The notes: generated by a model not told the origin, from the letters alone. DNA of 64,000 nucleotides from Paenibacillus chondroitinus NBRC 15376 (GCF_004000765.1 NZ_BILW01000026.1:29724-93723); one strand, 5' to 3'. Positions 45,430 through 54,869 are shown, counted from the first letter of the stretch. A program made the numbers and translations.

Positions 45430-47183
45430 TAGATCACCTCATCAACTACATATAGAACACTTGTTTGTGATATATGTTTTTCAATTTCAAGACCTACGGC
45501 TTCAGAATAATTCGAACGCAATCCAGCAGTCTTAATTAATTCCCATTTTTTTAATGGGTATGTTCCCCTTTGTTTTCGTGCAGCCCACTTTAGCCGGCGA
45601 ATTTGAAACTGCTCAACAGATTCAATGTGTCGCTCTAGCGCAGCCATTGTTTCTGGAAGCTTATCCTTTCTATTTTCGAGAAGACTCAATTTAGCAATTC
45701 TCTTCGCAACAGTAGTAAATCTTACTCTTACAGGCTTTTGATCTGTAATCTGAAGCATCTCCTTGCATTTAGCCGCGACAAGACTGCTCAATACTTGATC
45801 TCGTTGAAACCAGTTCACGCGATTCGTTGTAGCTTTACATGAACATACCTGTTTCATTGAACTGCCTTGAAATGCTACAACCTTCGATTTCTTCTCATAA
45901 TTGAATGTTTCTATACTATCAGACCGAGTGTATTTAATAACTGTGCCAACATCCACACCTAACATTCTTGCAGTTTGTCTTAACGACAAGCCTTCTTTGA
46001 GATATTGTCTAGCTTTATTTATCCAAATTAGTCCATATTCTCTAACTCTACCAATGTGCATCCGACCCACTGTTGATTGATCTGGACCTCGCCTAGAGTA
46101 TATGAAACCGCATTCGCAGGCAAAGATCCCAATTGGCCTGCCCGTATCACTGCATCTGGATATTTGTAATGACTGAACAACATTCTTTCCAAAATGATCT
46201 GCGGCTCTATTTAAGCAAGGCCATGGTTTATTCCCAAATGGTTGATACTTATTACCGATAGCCTGAATGAAATCGTTCCATGAACCGTACAAAAAGCGAA
46301 TTAATAGTACATATCGCACCGGACTTATCACTCGTCTTTCTTTTCTAGTCGCAAAATTCAACCAAGACGAATCTTTCGAAATGTCGCTTTCCAATAGCTC
46401 CAAAAAGTCTTCTCCGTAGAATGCAATAAATTGTTCATGAAGTTGAGCCTGTCTTATTCTATTGGCAGGAGTAACATAGCCTCTTTCTGCAAGACGAGGC
46501 AGAAGAAGCCCCTTGCTTGAATAAAGGCATACTACTTCGTTGGTTGTTAAGACATTAGATATATCTAATGAAAAATTCGCTAATATAGCTATCGTTTTAT
46601 CCGTTGTGGTTGAAGGAAGACATGGACGTGACTCAAATAAATCTCTTGAAATAGGCAATATTGTTAGCCCGTGACGATCTTCTTTAGGTGATGTAATTAC
46701 GTGCAATAGGCAGCGATGTTCGGCGCATACAAATACACCAAGAGCTTGATGACTCCGATGCCAGTAAGGCTCACCATAGCGAATAATATCCTCGTCATAA
46801 CAGATCGGGCAAAAACATAATGCTTCCTTAGCTGCAACAACTCCAGCAGACAAACCAACTAAAGCATGTATGCCAGAACCATTAGAGCTTTTCATCATAC
46901 CTTTTAATTGATTTGCCCGTTCTTTGGGCATAAAGGGCGCATAAAGTGAAAAAAGGGTATGACTTTCAATCCAGTCCTCTACCTCGATACGAGTGGAGCA
47001 AAGTACCTTCTGACAGAATGCACTCAAATGACTAGGCAAGCCCGCATTAAGAACCATGGAGTCCGTTCCAAATAGATTATTTAATGTCCACTTGGGACTA
47101 GAATTTCCACTTCTAAGATGGTATCTACCAACTACACTGTAAAGTAATTCATCCGGATAAGGCACAGGGAAAAAGCTCAGCAT
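45429..47183 (-). CDS. tnsD: TnsD (TniQ-family) attTn7-targeting protein
   Basis: This 584-aa protein has an N-terminal TniQ domain (FFPVPYPDELLYSVVGRYH) and a CCCH zinc site (Cys125, Cys128, Cys153, His156), at almost the same positions as in E. coli TnsD. A C-terminal helix-turn-helix region includes LSLRQTARMLGVDVGTVIKY. TnsD binds the end of the glmS gene and recruits TnsC. The element is inserted exactly there, so this protein is presumably functional. Confidence 0.94.
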   Translation of the reverse strand: MLSFFPVPYPDELLYSVVGRYHLRSGNSSPKWTLNNLFGTDSMVLNAGLPSHLSAFCQKVLCSTRIEVEDWIESHTLFSLYAPFMPKERANQLKGMMKSSNGSGIHALVGLSAGVVAAKEALCFCPICYDEDIIRYGEPYWHRSHQALGVFVCAEHRCLLHVITSPKEDRHGLTILPISRDLFESRPCLPSTTTDKTIAILANFSLDISNVLTTNEVVCLYSSKGLLLPRLAERGYVTPANRIRQAQLHEQFIAFYGEDFLELLESDISKDSSWLNFATRKERRVISPVRYVLLIRFLYGSWNDFIQAIGNKYQPFGNKPWPCLNRAADHFGKNVVQSLQISRCSDTGRPIGIFACECGFIYSRRGPDQSTVGRMHIGRVREYGLIWINKARQYLKEGLSLRQTARMLGVDVGTVIKYTRSDSIETFNYEKKSKVVAFQGSSMKQVCSCKATTNRVNWFQRDQVLSSLVAAKCKEMLQITDQKPVRVRFTTVAKRIAKLSLLENRKDKLPETMAALERHIESVEQFQIRRLKWAARKQRGTYPLKKWELIKTAGLRSNYSEAVGLEIEKHISQTSVLYVVDEVI

Positions 47184-47186
47184 TGG

Positions 47187-48860
47187 TTAACTCAAGAACT
47201 CCTTTGCATTCTTAATATATTGTGATTTTCGCAATGCCTCGTAGGCTGATAATTTGCGACTTCTGCCTTGAAATATGATTACTCTCAAGTCGTCTGAATC
47301 AGTTGGCTCAAGCTTTTTCTTTGTTTCCATCCTGCGAGTTGTATCTGATGAATCTTTCATACACTCATGCTTAATACGTAAAGCAGCCTTTGCCCCTTCT
47401 TTCTGAATATCCATCTCGTCTAGAGAGCTTAAATTGTTTGATATTACTTCTTCAGCTGCTTTACTAGCGATTTCTTTTTCGTAACCTACTTCTACAAGCC
47501 ATGAAGATAGCTGGCGTGTTTCTTGTTCTTTAACGTCATATCCTAACTCTTGTCGAATAACCTCTAACCGATTTGCTTGTCGTTGCTGCTCTTCTATACG
47601 ATTCAAATAATCATCTATTGAAACACCTGCATATAGATCAGCATATTTCTGTATTTCTCGCTTTTTCCCCGAACGAAGAGCCGCTAGAGCGTCTCTTACT
47701 AATGTCAGGCGATCCTTTGCAACGGAACGAATCAGCTCAGTGCTGATTGTCTTCCTTTTCTGATCCAGAGCACGCCATTGGGCCAACATAAATAATTTGA
47801 TAGCAATATCTGTTATCCCTTGGCTTTCTTCATACATGACATCGACAAACTCATCCGTCAACTCAACCTTCTCATCGGTCCATTGATACTTCCACAATCC
47901 CTTCAATAACCAAACCCATTCTTCATCCTTTTTCATATGTTCCCATAAGGAATCTCCCTGTCCACTACCGCGGCGCGCGTTTCTAAACTCACCATTCAGA
48001 ACTGGCAGGGCTTTATAAGTCCCAACTACAACGACAGGCAATCCAATTGTATTAACCAACTGTACAAAAAAATTCAACATTTGTGGTGCACGATCATCTT
48101 TAGCCTCTTCAAGATTTTGAATTTCGTCAATAACTAGTACACCTAGACAATGTACTGCGGCAGCCTGAGCCATGATTGGTAACAGCTCATCCGTGTATTT
48201 TGAAGAATTGTGATTATAATATTTAGTCCCTACCAAGCTATCGACAGCCAATAGAAAATTTAAGCAAAGACTCCGTATGGAGCCGTCATGAGGGCAGTCC
48301 AACTTTAACCAAACAATTTGGTAGAGTGGAAGTCTATTCCCTTGATATTCATGATGAACAATTACTTGTGGATACATCTTAAGAATTCGCAGAAGAGTAC
48401 TCGATTTACCGATACCCGAGATTCCTACCATTGCAAAACCGGATGATGTAGGTGTATTTATGGGATAAGCATCCGTCAATCCTTTAACCATTAGGTCATA
48501 TGTATCCTTACGAGTCCGAAAAGCATAATTAGGAGTTAACGGATTTCTACCGACATAACCATCTCTGATCAGACGCGACAAGCTTTGTTCCAACTCTAAA
48601 TGTTTGGACAAGGGCTGAAAGAAGTCCCTTGATACCCGTTGGACGCAATGCATACGCAAGTGAACTGGAAGCTCCCGTTCCGAGACCTTATACAGAGGCT
48701 TTGATGCAAGATTCTGAATAACTGTCGAGTCGTCCCAAATAGGAGGGAGGGCTTCAAGCAAGGGGTTATTTCTGTATTCTTCAAGAAGTGGATCTTGATA
48801 ATCGGCTTCAATCGTAATTCCCGTATTTATGTTGAATGTGGGTATTGGAATCTGTTTCAT
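47187..48860 (-). CDS. tnsC: TnsC AAA+ transposition regulator
   Basis: This 557-aa AAA+ ATPase (E. coli TnsC is 555) has Walker A GISGIGKSS (146-154) and Walker B LGVLVIDEIQ (Asp244). It bridges target selectors (TnsD, TnsE) and the TnsA/TnsB transposase and mediates target immunity. It overlaps the tnsB stop by four bases and is followed after three bases by tnsD. Confidence 0.95.
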   Translation of the reverse strand: MKQIPIPTFNINTGITIEADYQDPLLEEYRNNPLLEALPPIWDDSTVIQNLASKPLYKVSERELPVHLRMHCVQRVSRDFFQPLSKHLELEQSLSRLIRDGYVGRNPLTPNYAFRTRKDTYDLMVKGLTDAYPINTPTSSGFAMVGISGIGKSSTLLRILKMYPQVIVHHEYQGNRLPLYQIVWLKLDCPHDGSIRSLCLNFLLAVDSLVGTKYYNHNSSKYTDELLPIMAQAAAVHCLGVLVIDEIQNLEEAKDDRAPQMLNFFVQLVNTIGLPVVVVGTYKALPVLNGEFRNARRGSGQGDSLWEHMKKDEEWVWLLKGLWKYQWTDEKVELTDEFVDVMYEESQGITDIAIKLFMLAQWRALDQKRKTISTELIRSVAKDRLTLVRDALAALRSGKKREIQKYADLYAGVSIDDYLNRIEEQQRQANRLEVIRQELGYDVKEQETRQLSSWLVEVGYEKEIASKAAEEVISNNLSSLDEMDIQKEGAKAALRIKHECMKDSSDTTRRMETKKKLEPTDSDDLRVIIFQGRSRKLSAYEALRKSQYIKNAKEFLS

Positions 48861-51058
48861 TCATCATCCCCCTCTTCAAGGAGTACTGACTTGATTCTGT
48901 CGAGTTTATTTGTTGGCGGAATATATTTATCTTTTGACTCATTTTCTTTTGATCGGTTAGTTAGGAGAATAACTTTTTGAGGCAGCTCTTCTGATGGTAC
49001 TATTTGTTCTCCAGGACGAAATGCCTCGTTAGAGCGATTTGCTTCTTTTTCTATTTGACGATAAATTTTCGTTTCTTTAACACGTTGTCGTTGGCTCATT
49101 CCGCTTTGTTTCACGGCTTCGTCCGTTTTTTTCTCTACTTCATGAATAATTGCTTTTGCTTTAGCATCCAAACGAATTTGGCCCAGCATGGTATCGAACC
49201 CACGTTGTCGACCTTCGTGTTTTTCAATCTCTAATAAATCTTCAACTTCTTCAAAACGTTTATTATGATAGCGTTCCTCTCGTTCAAGCAACGTGCATAC
49301 CTCAAATCGTCGTTCATCATCCAACCACACGTGTATCTGATTTGTCCATCTCGGATCGTAGCTTACCTTAACTCGCCAACTCTTCTTGGCCCTTGCTTTA
49401 ATGAACCATTGTTCTTTAAGGGCTAGTTCGCAGCTATAAGACATACCTTTAAAAATGATTCCTGAGTCCGTTACAGAAGCACTCCCTTGGGGCATTAAGT
49501 TAAGTTGCACAATGCTCTCAGGTTGCCTTTTGAGTCTTCCAGTCCGATTTTTCACACCCCATAACCAAAGTTCTCTGGGAATGGCCGGAACATCATCAAC
49601 AACCATAAATTCACTTCTTTTGTAACCTTGCATGTGATGATAGTTATTGTGGTGCAATACATGCCCAATAATAATCTGCGTAAATTCTCTCAAAGTCAGT
49701 TTCGCATCCAGACGATAATCCCGCTGGCCACGCTCACGTTCTCTTTCTTTCACAGCCCCAGGAATGAAATGTACAGTTCTCGAATTAAGCAATCGGAACT
49801 GTTGCTCAACTATGCCTTTCCAGTCCGCTCGATAGGGCGCAGTATTTTCAACGGCGACACCTAAAGCATCAATCAAATTTGTAGGTTGGTATCCCTCAAA
49901 TTCTCCGCGGTCTGCCGTGATGGTCTGAGGTAAGTGACTGCAAAACCAATCCTCAGGCTCTATATCTATTTCATACTCAGCACAATATTTAACCTTGTCC
50001 ATCGTAGTATTTGCCAGTGCCATCATCGCACCAATCCAACTTGGCCCTTCTAGACCTATGTACATCCCAGTGATCATTCGGCTAAACACGTCGACAACAA
50101 AATATACCACTGGTCTACCAATGATCCATTCCCTACGATATTCGCTTATCAAGTAAACATCAGCAACTGTAGCGTCGATCTGAAAACGAGAGCCCGGTCC
50201 AAAAGCTTCATAAGTGGAACTACCCAATAAGGGTCTAAAGCTTGTTTCAAACTTGGTTTTTCCAAAACGCTTGATAATACTTTGTTGCAAATCTATATCT
50301 TTCTGATACCAGTATCGAAATTGCGTAAAAGAAGGAAGTTGATCCTCTGGAGGAAGTATTGGAATCTTAGCAATTCCCTCAACCTTATATCCTCTCGTAA
50401 AAAATCGAGCCAAAGTATCTCTATACGCTTTTTTCAAGGTTGCCTTTTGACGGTTAAGATAAAATAACTTAATACCAGCGACGAGTAGAGAACGGGTTTC
50501 TTCATTTACATTAATGCCAAAATCGCCCTCAATAAATTTACGAGGACGTCCTCTTTTGGCTTCCCCTGAATTCCGCTCTGATCCTGCAGCACCACAGTTT
50601 TGATAAAACGGAAGGAGTGTATTTTTCACTTTACCGCCTTGCCAATAACGACGAAGATATCGATAGATCGTACTTTTATGAAGGCTCGTCTGTTTTATAC
50701 TTTCTTGTATCATAACGCCGCGCAATCTCGAATCATAACAATCAGGTTCATCCTGGACAATGCTTTGAATAGCTTCCCATGCTTTATTCCGTATATCTAG
50801 TTGCTTCTGCTCATACTGGTCATCCGTACCAGTAGAAATATTTGTATCCTGCCAGTCAATTACTTTACAGTTTCCTGTTTTCAGCGCCATTATAACTTCA
50901 TCTAAAGCTTGAATGTCGGGCAAAGCTTTCTCATTTTCGAGTAGAATTGTTATAACTGCGTTTTTTAGAGGATTAGTCCATAAAATACGTTCAATTTTGG
51001 GTACATCACTATCATAGGAAGACCATTGTAGTATTGTATTTTCAGATAGTAGTTCCAT
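48857..51058 (-). CDS. tnsB: TnsB DDE transposase
   Basis: This 733-aa retroviral-integrase-type transposase has catalytic Asp295 (RFQIDATVAD), Asp383 (TITADRGEF) and Glu418 (KGIVEQQF). An N-terminal helix-turn-helix region (IYRYLRRYWQGG) and a C-terminal Mu-type beta-barrel (about 520-640) precede a charged tail that in Tn7 contacts TnsC. It binds the end repeats and performs 3'-end cleavage and joining. It lies 20 bp downstream of tnsA. Confidence 0.96.
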   Translation of the reverse strand: MELLSENTILQWSSYDSDVPKIERILWTNPLKNAVITILLENEKALPDIQALDEVIMALKTGNCKVIDWQDTNISTGTDDQYEQKQLDIRNKAWEAIQSIVQDEPDCYDSRLRGVMIQESIKQTSLHKSTIYRYLRRYWQGGKVKNTLLPFYQNCGAAGSERNSGEAKRGRPRKFIEGDFGINVNEETRSLLVAGIKLFYLNRQKATLKKAYRDTLARFFTRGYKVEGIAKIPILPPEDQLPSFTQFRYWYQKDIDLQQSIIKRFGKTKFETSFRPLLGSSTYEAFGPGSRFQIDATVADVYLISEYRREWIIGRPVVYFVVDVFSRMITGMYIGLEGPSWIGAMMALANTTMDKVKYCAEYEIDIEPEDWFCSHLPQTITADRGEFEGYQPTNLIDALGVAVENTAPYRADWKGIVEQQFRLLNSRTVHFIPGAVKERERERGQRDYRLDAKLTLREFTQIIIGHVLHHNNYHHMQGYKRSEFMVVDDVPAIPRELWLWGVKNRTGRLKRQPESIVQLNLMPQGSASVTDSGIIFKGMSYSCELALKEQWFIKARAKKSWRVKVSYDPRWTNQIHVWLDDERRFEVCTLLEREERYHNKRFEEVEDLLEIEKHEGRQRGFDTMLGQIRLDAKAKAIIHEVEKKTDEAVKQSGMSQRQRVKETKIYRQIEKEANRSNEAFRPGEQIVPSEELPQKVILLTNRSKENESKDKYIPPTNKLDRIKSVLLEEGDDE

Positions 51059-51077
51059 TTGAAGATTGGCCCCTTCC

Positions 51078-51896
51078 TTAAGCTAGAGAACGTTTCATAG
51101 TGGAAACAATTTGTAAACTTTTAATTGGAAAATGAGGACTTATGAGTTCCGTCATATCTACTAGCCAGTATTTACGAGCAAGCATATATCTAAAAAAAGC
51201 AAGGGCTGTCCCTGGTTCTAGCCCCAGAGAGTTATCACATAAAGCCGCAGCTTGATTGATAGGCTCCTCACTTTGCAAATACTTCAACATTAGCTGTTCC
51301 AAATTCCCTGTAAGAGTATATCCCAAATTAAAGACATCCTCGTTGTCATACTCTCGATGGAACCAAGAGATATTGCGTACAATATTTTCGGGAATTTCGT
51401 TTTCAGTCACAATTGCCCAATCGATGCTTCTTTCCTTCCAGAAACGCCGTTCAATCTCAAGCTTTTCTATGATTCTATCGTTCTCTAATCCATCTTCGGG
51501 CTTGATACATCTTGCTATATTCAAATTTTTGATCGAAATTAAAAAATCAGTAGTCATAACAATCGGTTCACCAGTTTTGGGATCAGTAGGATGCTTTACC
51601 CCCAGTTTTTCAGCGATGATTAATGTATCATCAAGAGGGAGTAAAGGATATTGTTCGCGAATATCAGTCACGGAATCAGAAAAGTCCAAAAGATAAAAGT
51701 AATCGCGTTCAAGATTTGACATTAAGTGATGGTAACGATTGCTTGTCCATCCTTTAATACGAGTGGCAAGACCTTCAGAGGGGACATCTTGAATTGTAAG
51801 CCAAGGCTTATAATGAGATCCTTCACCTTGGCCTCTTCCTTCTTTTATCCATTTTTGAATTTTCTTTATGGTTATATCACGATTCCTTTTTGCCAC
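51078..51896 (-). CDS. tnsA: TnsA endonuclease
   Basis: This 272-aa protein (273 in Tn7) has the restriction-endonuclease-like catalytic residues Glu63, Asp117 and Lys132, aligning with Tn7 TnsA Glu63, Asp114 and Lys132. It cuts the 5' ends so that transposition is cut-and-paste. A C-terminal winged-helix domain follows. The start codon is GTG 51896. Having both TnsA and TnsB, the element should excise fully rather than form cointegrates. Confidence 0.95.
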   Translation of the reverse strand: MAKRNRDITIKKIQKWIKEGRGQGEGSHYKPWLTIQDVPSEGLATRIKGWTSNRYHHLMSNLERDYFYLLDFSDSVTDIREQYPLLPLDDTLIIAEKLGVKHPTDPKTGEPIVMTTDFLISIKNLNIARCIKPEDGLENDRIIEKLEIERRFWKERSIDWAIVTENEIPENIVRNISWFHREYDNEDVFNLGYTLTGNLEQLMLKYLQSEEPINQAAALCDNSLGLEPGTALAFFRYMLARKYWLVDMTELISPHFPIKSLQIVSTMKRSLA

Positions 51897-51915
51897 AGTT
51901 ACACCACTTTTCTTT

Positions 51916-52272
51916 TTACAGGAGATAATGGCTCTTTAACTTCCTTAATCTTCGATGGTTAGCACAATACTTCCGCTGATTTCGCTTTAACTTCTTCAAT
52001 CTATCTAACTCCAAAAAATACAGATACTTTTGTTCTTCTGGTATGATCTGATGTTGGACTCTATTACAAACTATGAATTCATCATTTTGAAAAATATAGA
52101 TACGAGACTTATCCATTGTTCTGAAACACACTTGAACTGACCATCCACCATTATGTACTGCTTTTGAAAACCATTGTTCCTGAATTGCTTCAGGGCAAGA
52201 ATAGTGAGTTGCTTGATACATGATGCCGTGCTCAGTTACTACTGCAAATCTAGTAAACTCCGAAATAGTCAT
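51916..52272 (-). CDS. Stand-alone TnsB C-terminal-domain-like protein
   Basis: This protein has about 118 residues. ATG 52272 (MTISEFTRF) follows AGAGGTG. The core GIMYQATHYSCPEAIQEQWF, then GWSVQV, RIYIF and DEFIVC, aligns by eye with TnsB of the same element (GIIFKGMSYSCELALKEQWF, SWRVKV, QIHVW, RRFEVC). That region is the Mu-type transposase C-terminal beta-barrel. No catalytic or end-binding domain is present. It lies between the Xre regulator and tnsA. It may be a regulator or decoy competing with TnsB, or a diverged remnant; intact frame and ribosome binding site favour a real gene. Confidence 0.75.
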   Translation of the reverse strand: MTISEFTRFAVVTEHGIMYQATHYSCPEAIQEQWFSKAVHNGGWSVQVCFRTMDKSRIYIFQNDEFIVCNRVQHQIIPEEQKYLYFLELDRLKKLKRNQRKYCANHRRLRKLKSHYLL

Positions 52273-52343
52273 ATGGATCACCTCTTAATAGATTTGGTAA
52301 TCATTATTAACCTTTTCGGATATTTTATTCTTATATATGATAA

Positions 52344-52700
52344 TTAATTCGGATATCCGATATTATTCTTTTTCGCTTTTATTTTAGCTATTTGAAGAAA
52401 TTCATCTTTTTCCATATCGGGCAAAGAACGAAGTAATTGTATTAATGTACTCTCTTGCTCAGAGACCTTTACTCCAAACAATTCGTTATTTGATACAGAA
52501 TCCAACTCTTCATCTATTAACCAATTCAGGTCGCATTTAAAGGCCATTTTAAGGGCAAGTATGGTTTCGCAAGAGGGATAACCATTTCCACGCTCAATAT
52601 CGCTTAGCGTGCCTTGTGAAACGCCAATACTGTCAGCGAATTCCTTTTGATTCATTTGATTGCTTTTGCGAATATATCTGATTTTTTCCCCTAACTTCAT
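52344..52700 (-). CDS. Xre-family HTH regulator of the transposon
   Basis: This 118-aa protein has an N-terminal Cro/CI-type helix-turn-helix (IRYIRKSNQMNQKEFADSIGVSQGTLSDIERG) and a short helical C-terminus. AGGAGGGG precedes ATG 52700. It is the first gene inside the right end, ahead of the tns genes, and probably controls their expression. A perfect 16-bp-arm palindrome lies 24 bp upstream of its start codon and may be its operator. Confidence 0.88.
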   Translation of the reverse strand: MKLGEKIRYIRKSNQMNQKEFADSIGVSQGTLSDIERGNGYPSCETILALKMAFKCDLNWLIDEELDSVSNNELFGVKVSEQESTLIQLLRSLPDMEKDEFLQIAKIKAKKNNIGYPN

Positions 52701-52723
52701 CTATAGCCCCTCCTAAATACAAA

Positions 52724-52759
52724 GAACCCCGAAATTATGAAAACATAATTTCGGGGTTC
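52724..52759 (-). promoter_or_regulatory. Perfect 16-bp-arm palindrome/hairpin before the xre-tns operon
   Basis: GAACCCCGAAATTATG and CATAATTTCGGGGTTC flank AAAA. It lies between the right-end repeats and the xre ribosome binding site, so any transcript entering from glmS or from a right-end promoter must cross it. The downstream run TTCTTTG is T-rich but short. It could be a terminator/attenuator that blocks glmS read-through, an operator for the Xre protein, or both. Confidence 0.75.
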
Positions 52760-52812
52760 AGATGCATGATGTAGTCTTGAAGTTCTTGTTGGATGAATTG
52801 CCCGAGCAGAGT

Positions 52813-52902
52813 CAGTCTAATACTTTATTATTCCAGTCTACAACTTTATTATCACAGTCTAATACTTTATTATTCAGTCTAAAACATTATTATTTGCGAA
52901 CA
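52813..52902 (-). repeat. Right end with four tandem TnsB-type binding repeats
   Basis: Four 20-bp repeats (CAGTCTAATACTTTATTATT and close variants on the plus strand) lie at 52813-52832, 52834-52853, 52855-52874 and 52875-52894, nearly contiguous, ending at the TGTT terminus. Four dense sites are also found in the Tn7 right end. Confidence 0.9.
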
Positions 52903-52907
52903 CTTGT
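52903..52907. repeat. Target site duplication, right copy (CTTGT)
   Basis: CTTGT directly outside the right terminus (which ends GCGAACA), identical to 35986-35990 and 20 bp from the glmS stop codon. Confidence 0.95.
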
Positions 52908-52927
52908 TTGATATAAACGTAGAAGGT

Positions 52928-54757
52928 TTACTCCACTGTCACACTCTTCGCCAAATTCCGCGGCTTATCAACATCATTCCCACGCGCCAAGGACGCATAG
53001 TAGGAAAGCAATTGAAGCGGAATAACCGACAATGCCGGAGAAAGAACATCCAGTGTTTTCGGAATCACAAACGTGCTGTCTACTGATTTCAACAGCTCAT
53101 GCTCGCCTTCAACAGCGATCCCAAGCACGTTCGCGCCGCGCGCTTTTACTTCTTTAATATTGCTAACTGTTTTCTCCAACAGTTCAAGCTGTGTACCTAG
53201 CGCAATGACAGGAACACCATCCTCGATCAACGCTAGCGTACCGTGTTTCAACTCACCTGCCGCATAAGCTTCAGAGTGAATATAAGAGATTTCTTTCAGC
53301 TTCAAAGAGCCTTCTAACGCTACCGCATAGTCCAAACCTCTACCAATGAAGAAGAGGTTATCATGTTTCGCCATCTCTTCTGCTACTGCTTTCAGATCTT
53401 CCGCTTGAGCAAGAATTTCTTCAACTTGTTCAGGCAACTGTTTCAAAGCTGTAATCATCTCAGCAATTTCCGACTCCGTTTGTGTACCAATGGTTTGTGC
53501 CAAATGGATTCCAAGCAGATAGAAAGCAATCAACTGGGATGTGTAAGCTTTTGTAGATGCTACAGCAATCTCTGGCCCGGCCCAGGTTGTGATAATATCG
53601 TCAGCTTCACGAGCAACCGAACTGCCGACTACGTTCGTAATCGCCATTACGTGCGCACCACAACGCTTCGCTTCACGAAGTGCGGCTAGCGTATCCGCTG
53701 TTTCACCGGATTGGCTAACTACAATCACAAGCGTATCCTTCGTGATAATTGGGGAACGATAACGGTACTCGGACGCAACATCCGTTTCAACCGGAATTCG
53801 CGCCATTTTCTCAATCACATATTTCCCAACCATCCCTGCATGATATGCAGTTCCACAGGCCACAATGTGCACTCTGTTGATGTTGCGGATTGCTTCCGCA
53901 GTGATCGACAGCTCATTTAACGTTACTTTACGGCCATCCGTCGCAATACGGCTTCCCATTGTGTCGCGATAAGCTTTAGGCTGATCGTAGATTTCTTTCA
54001 ACATAAAGTGATCGAATCCGGCTTTTTCCGCCGTAACAATATCCCAATCGACATGAAACATTTCCCTGGAAATAAAATTCCCTTCCAAAGTCATTAATTC
54101 GACACCATCTCGCGTCAACAGCGCCATTTCGCCATCATTTAGAATAAACACATTACGTGTATATTCGAGGATAGCCGGGATATCAGAGCCAATGAAGTTC
54201 TCGCCTTCACCGATACCGATAATCAAAGGACTTGCTTGACGAACGGCAACTAGACGATCCGGTTCATACTCTGTTAAGACACCCAATGCAAATGCGCCTG
54301 TCATTTGTTTCACGGCTTTTTGAACGGCTTTAAGGATATCTCCTTCGTATAGATCAGCAATGAGGTGTGAGATCACTTCTGTATCTGTTTCGGAGACGAA
54401 CTGGTGGCCCTTTGCAGTTAGCTCTTCTTTCAGAGCAATGTAATTTTCAATGATCCCGTTATGCACAACGGAGAACTTCAACGAATTATCCGTATGAGGA
54501 TGCGAATTCACATCAGACGGCTTACCGTGCGTCGCCCAACGGGTATGTCCGATCCCAACGCTTCCGTTCAGAGGGGTTTCCTCAAGCTTGGATTCAAGAT
54601 TCGCGATGCGGCCTTTTGCCTTCTTAATTTCCAGACCATTAGCTGTATACACGGCTACACCCGCAGAGTCATAGCCCCGGTATTCAAGCTTTTTCAGTCC
54701 TTCCAGCAAAATTTCCTGAGAATTACGCTTTCCAATATAACCAACGATTCCGCACAT
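52928..54757 (-). CDS. glmS: Glutamine-fructose-6-phosphate aminotransferase (isomerizing)
   Basis: GlmS makes glucosamine-6-phosphate, the first step to UDP-GlcNAc for peptidoglycan. The 609-aa protein starts with the catalytic Cys (MCGIVGYIG; ATG 54757 after GGAGG). It contains the glutaminase segments HTRWATHG and THPHTD-like SHPHTD, two SIS domains (ACGTAYHAG, SQSGETADT), and ends LAKSVTVE, the conserved stretch TnsD reads. A ribozyme in the leader controls expression. The Tn7-like element inserted 20 bp after its stop without damaging the gene. Confidence 0.98.
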   Translation of the reverse strand: MCGIVGYIGKRNSQEILLEGLKKLEYRGYDSAGVAVYTANGLEIKKAKGRIANLESKLEETPLNGSVGIGHTRWATHGKPSDVNSHPHTDNSLKFSVVHNGIIENYIALKEELTAKGHQFVSETDTEVISHLIADLYEGDILKAVQKAVKQMTGAFALGVLTEYEPDRLVAVRQASPLIIGIGEGENFIGSDIPAILEYTRNVFILNDGEMALLTRDGVELMTLEGNFISREMFHVDWDIVTAEKAGFDHFMLKEIYDQPKAYRDTMGSRIATDGRKVTLNELSITAEAIRNINRVHIVACGTAYHAGMVGKYVIEKMARIPVETDVASEYRYRSPIITKDTLVIVVSQSGETADTLAALREAKRCGAHVMAITNVVGSSVAREADDIITTWAGPEIAVASTKAYTSQLIAFYLLGIHLAQTIGTQTESEIAEMITALKQLPEQVEEILAQAEDLKAVAEEMAKHDNLFFIGRGLDYAVALEGSLKLKEISYIHSEAYAAGELKHGTLALIEDGVPVIALGTQLELLEKTVSNIKEVKARGANVLGIAVEGEHELLKSVDSTFVIPKTLDVLSPALSVIPLQLLSYYASLARGNDVDKPRNLAKSVTVE

Positions 54758-54869
54758 AGTGTAGTACCTCCATAGTTTTATGAGCCTATTCAACAAGGCT
54801 ATTTTTCAAAGATCCAAATCCATCTATTTAACGATTACCTATAAGTTCGCATGAAAAAGAAACGGACGT

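Larger units (their letters stand above)
35991..52902. mobile_element. Complete Tn7-like transposon inserted at attTn7 (16,912 bp)
   Basis: Both ends begin TGTT and share a 28-bp imperfect terminal repeat (35991-36018 and the complement of 52875-52902; four mismatches). The 5-bp direct repeat CTTGT flanks both (35986-35990 and 52903-52907). Three TnsB-type sites lie inside the left end and four inside the right end, matching the arrangement of E. coli Tn7. The right end, next to tnsA, faces glmS, and insertion is 20 bp past the glmS stop. It encodes TnsABCDE plus accessory and cargo genes, all on the minus strand, and is visibly more AT-rich than the flanks. Confidence 0.97.

Noticed and set aside
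35991..52902. CRISPR-associated transposon (CAST)
   Set aside because: The tns set and TniQ prompted a search, but there is no Cas12k, Cascade gene or repeat-spacer array; the element has a full-length TnsD and sits at attTn7.
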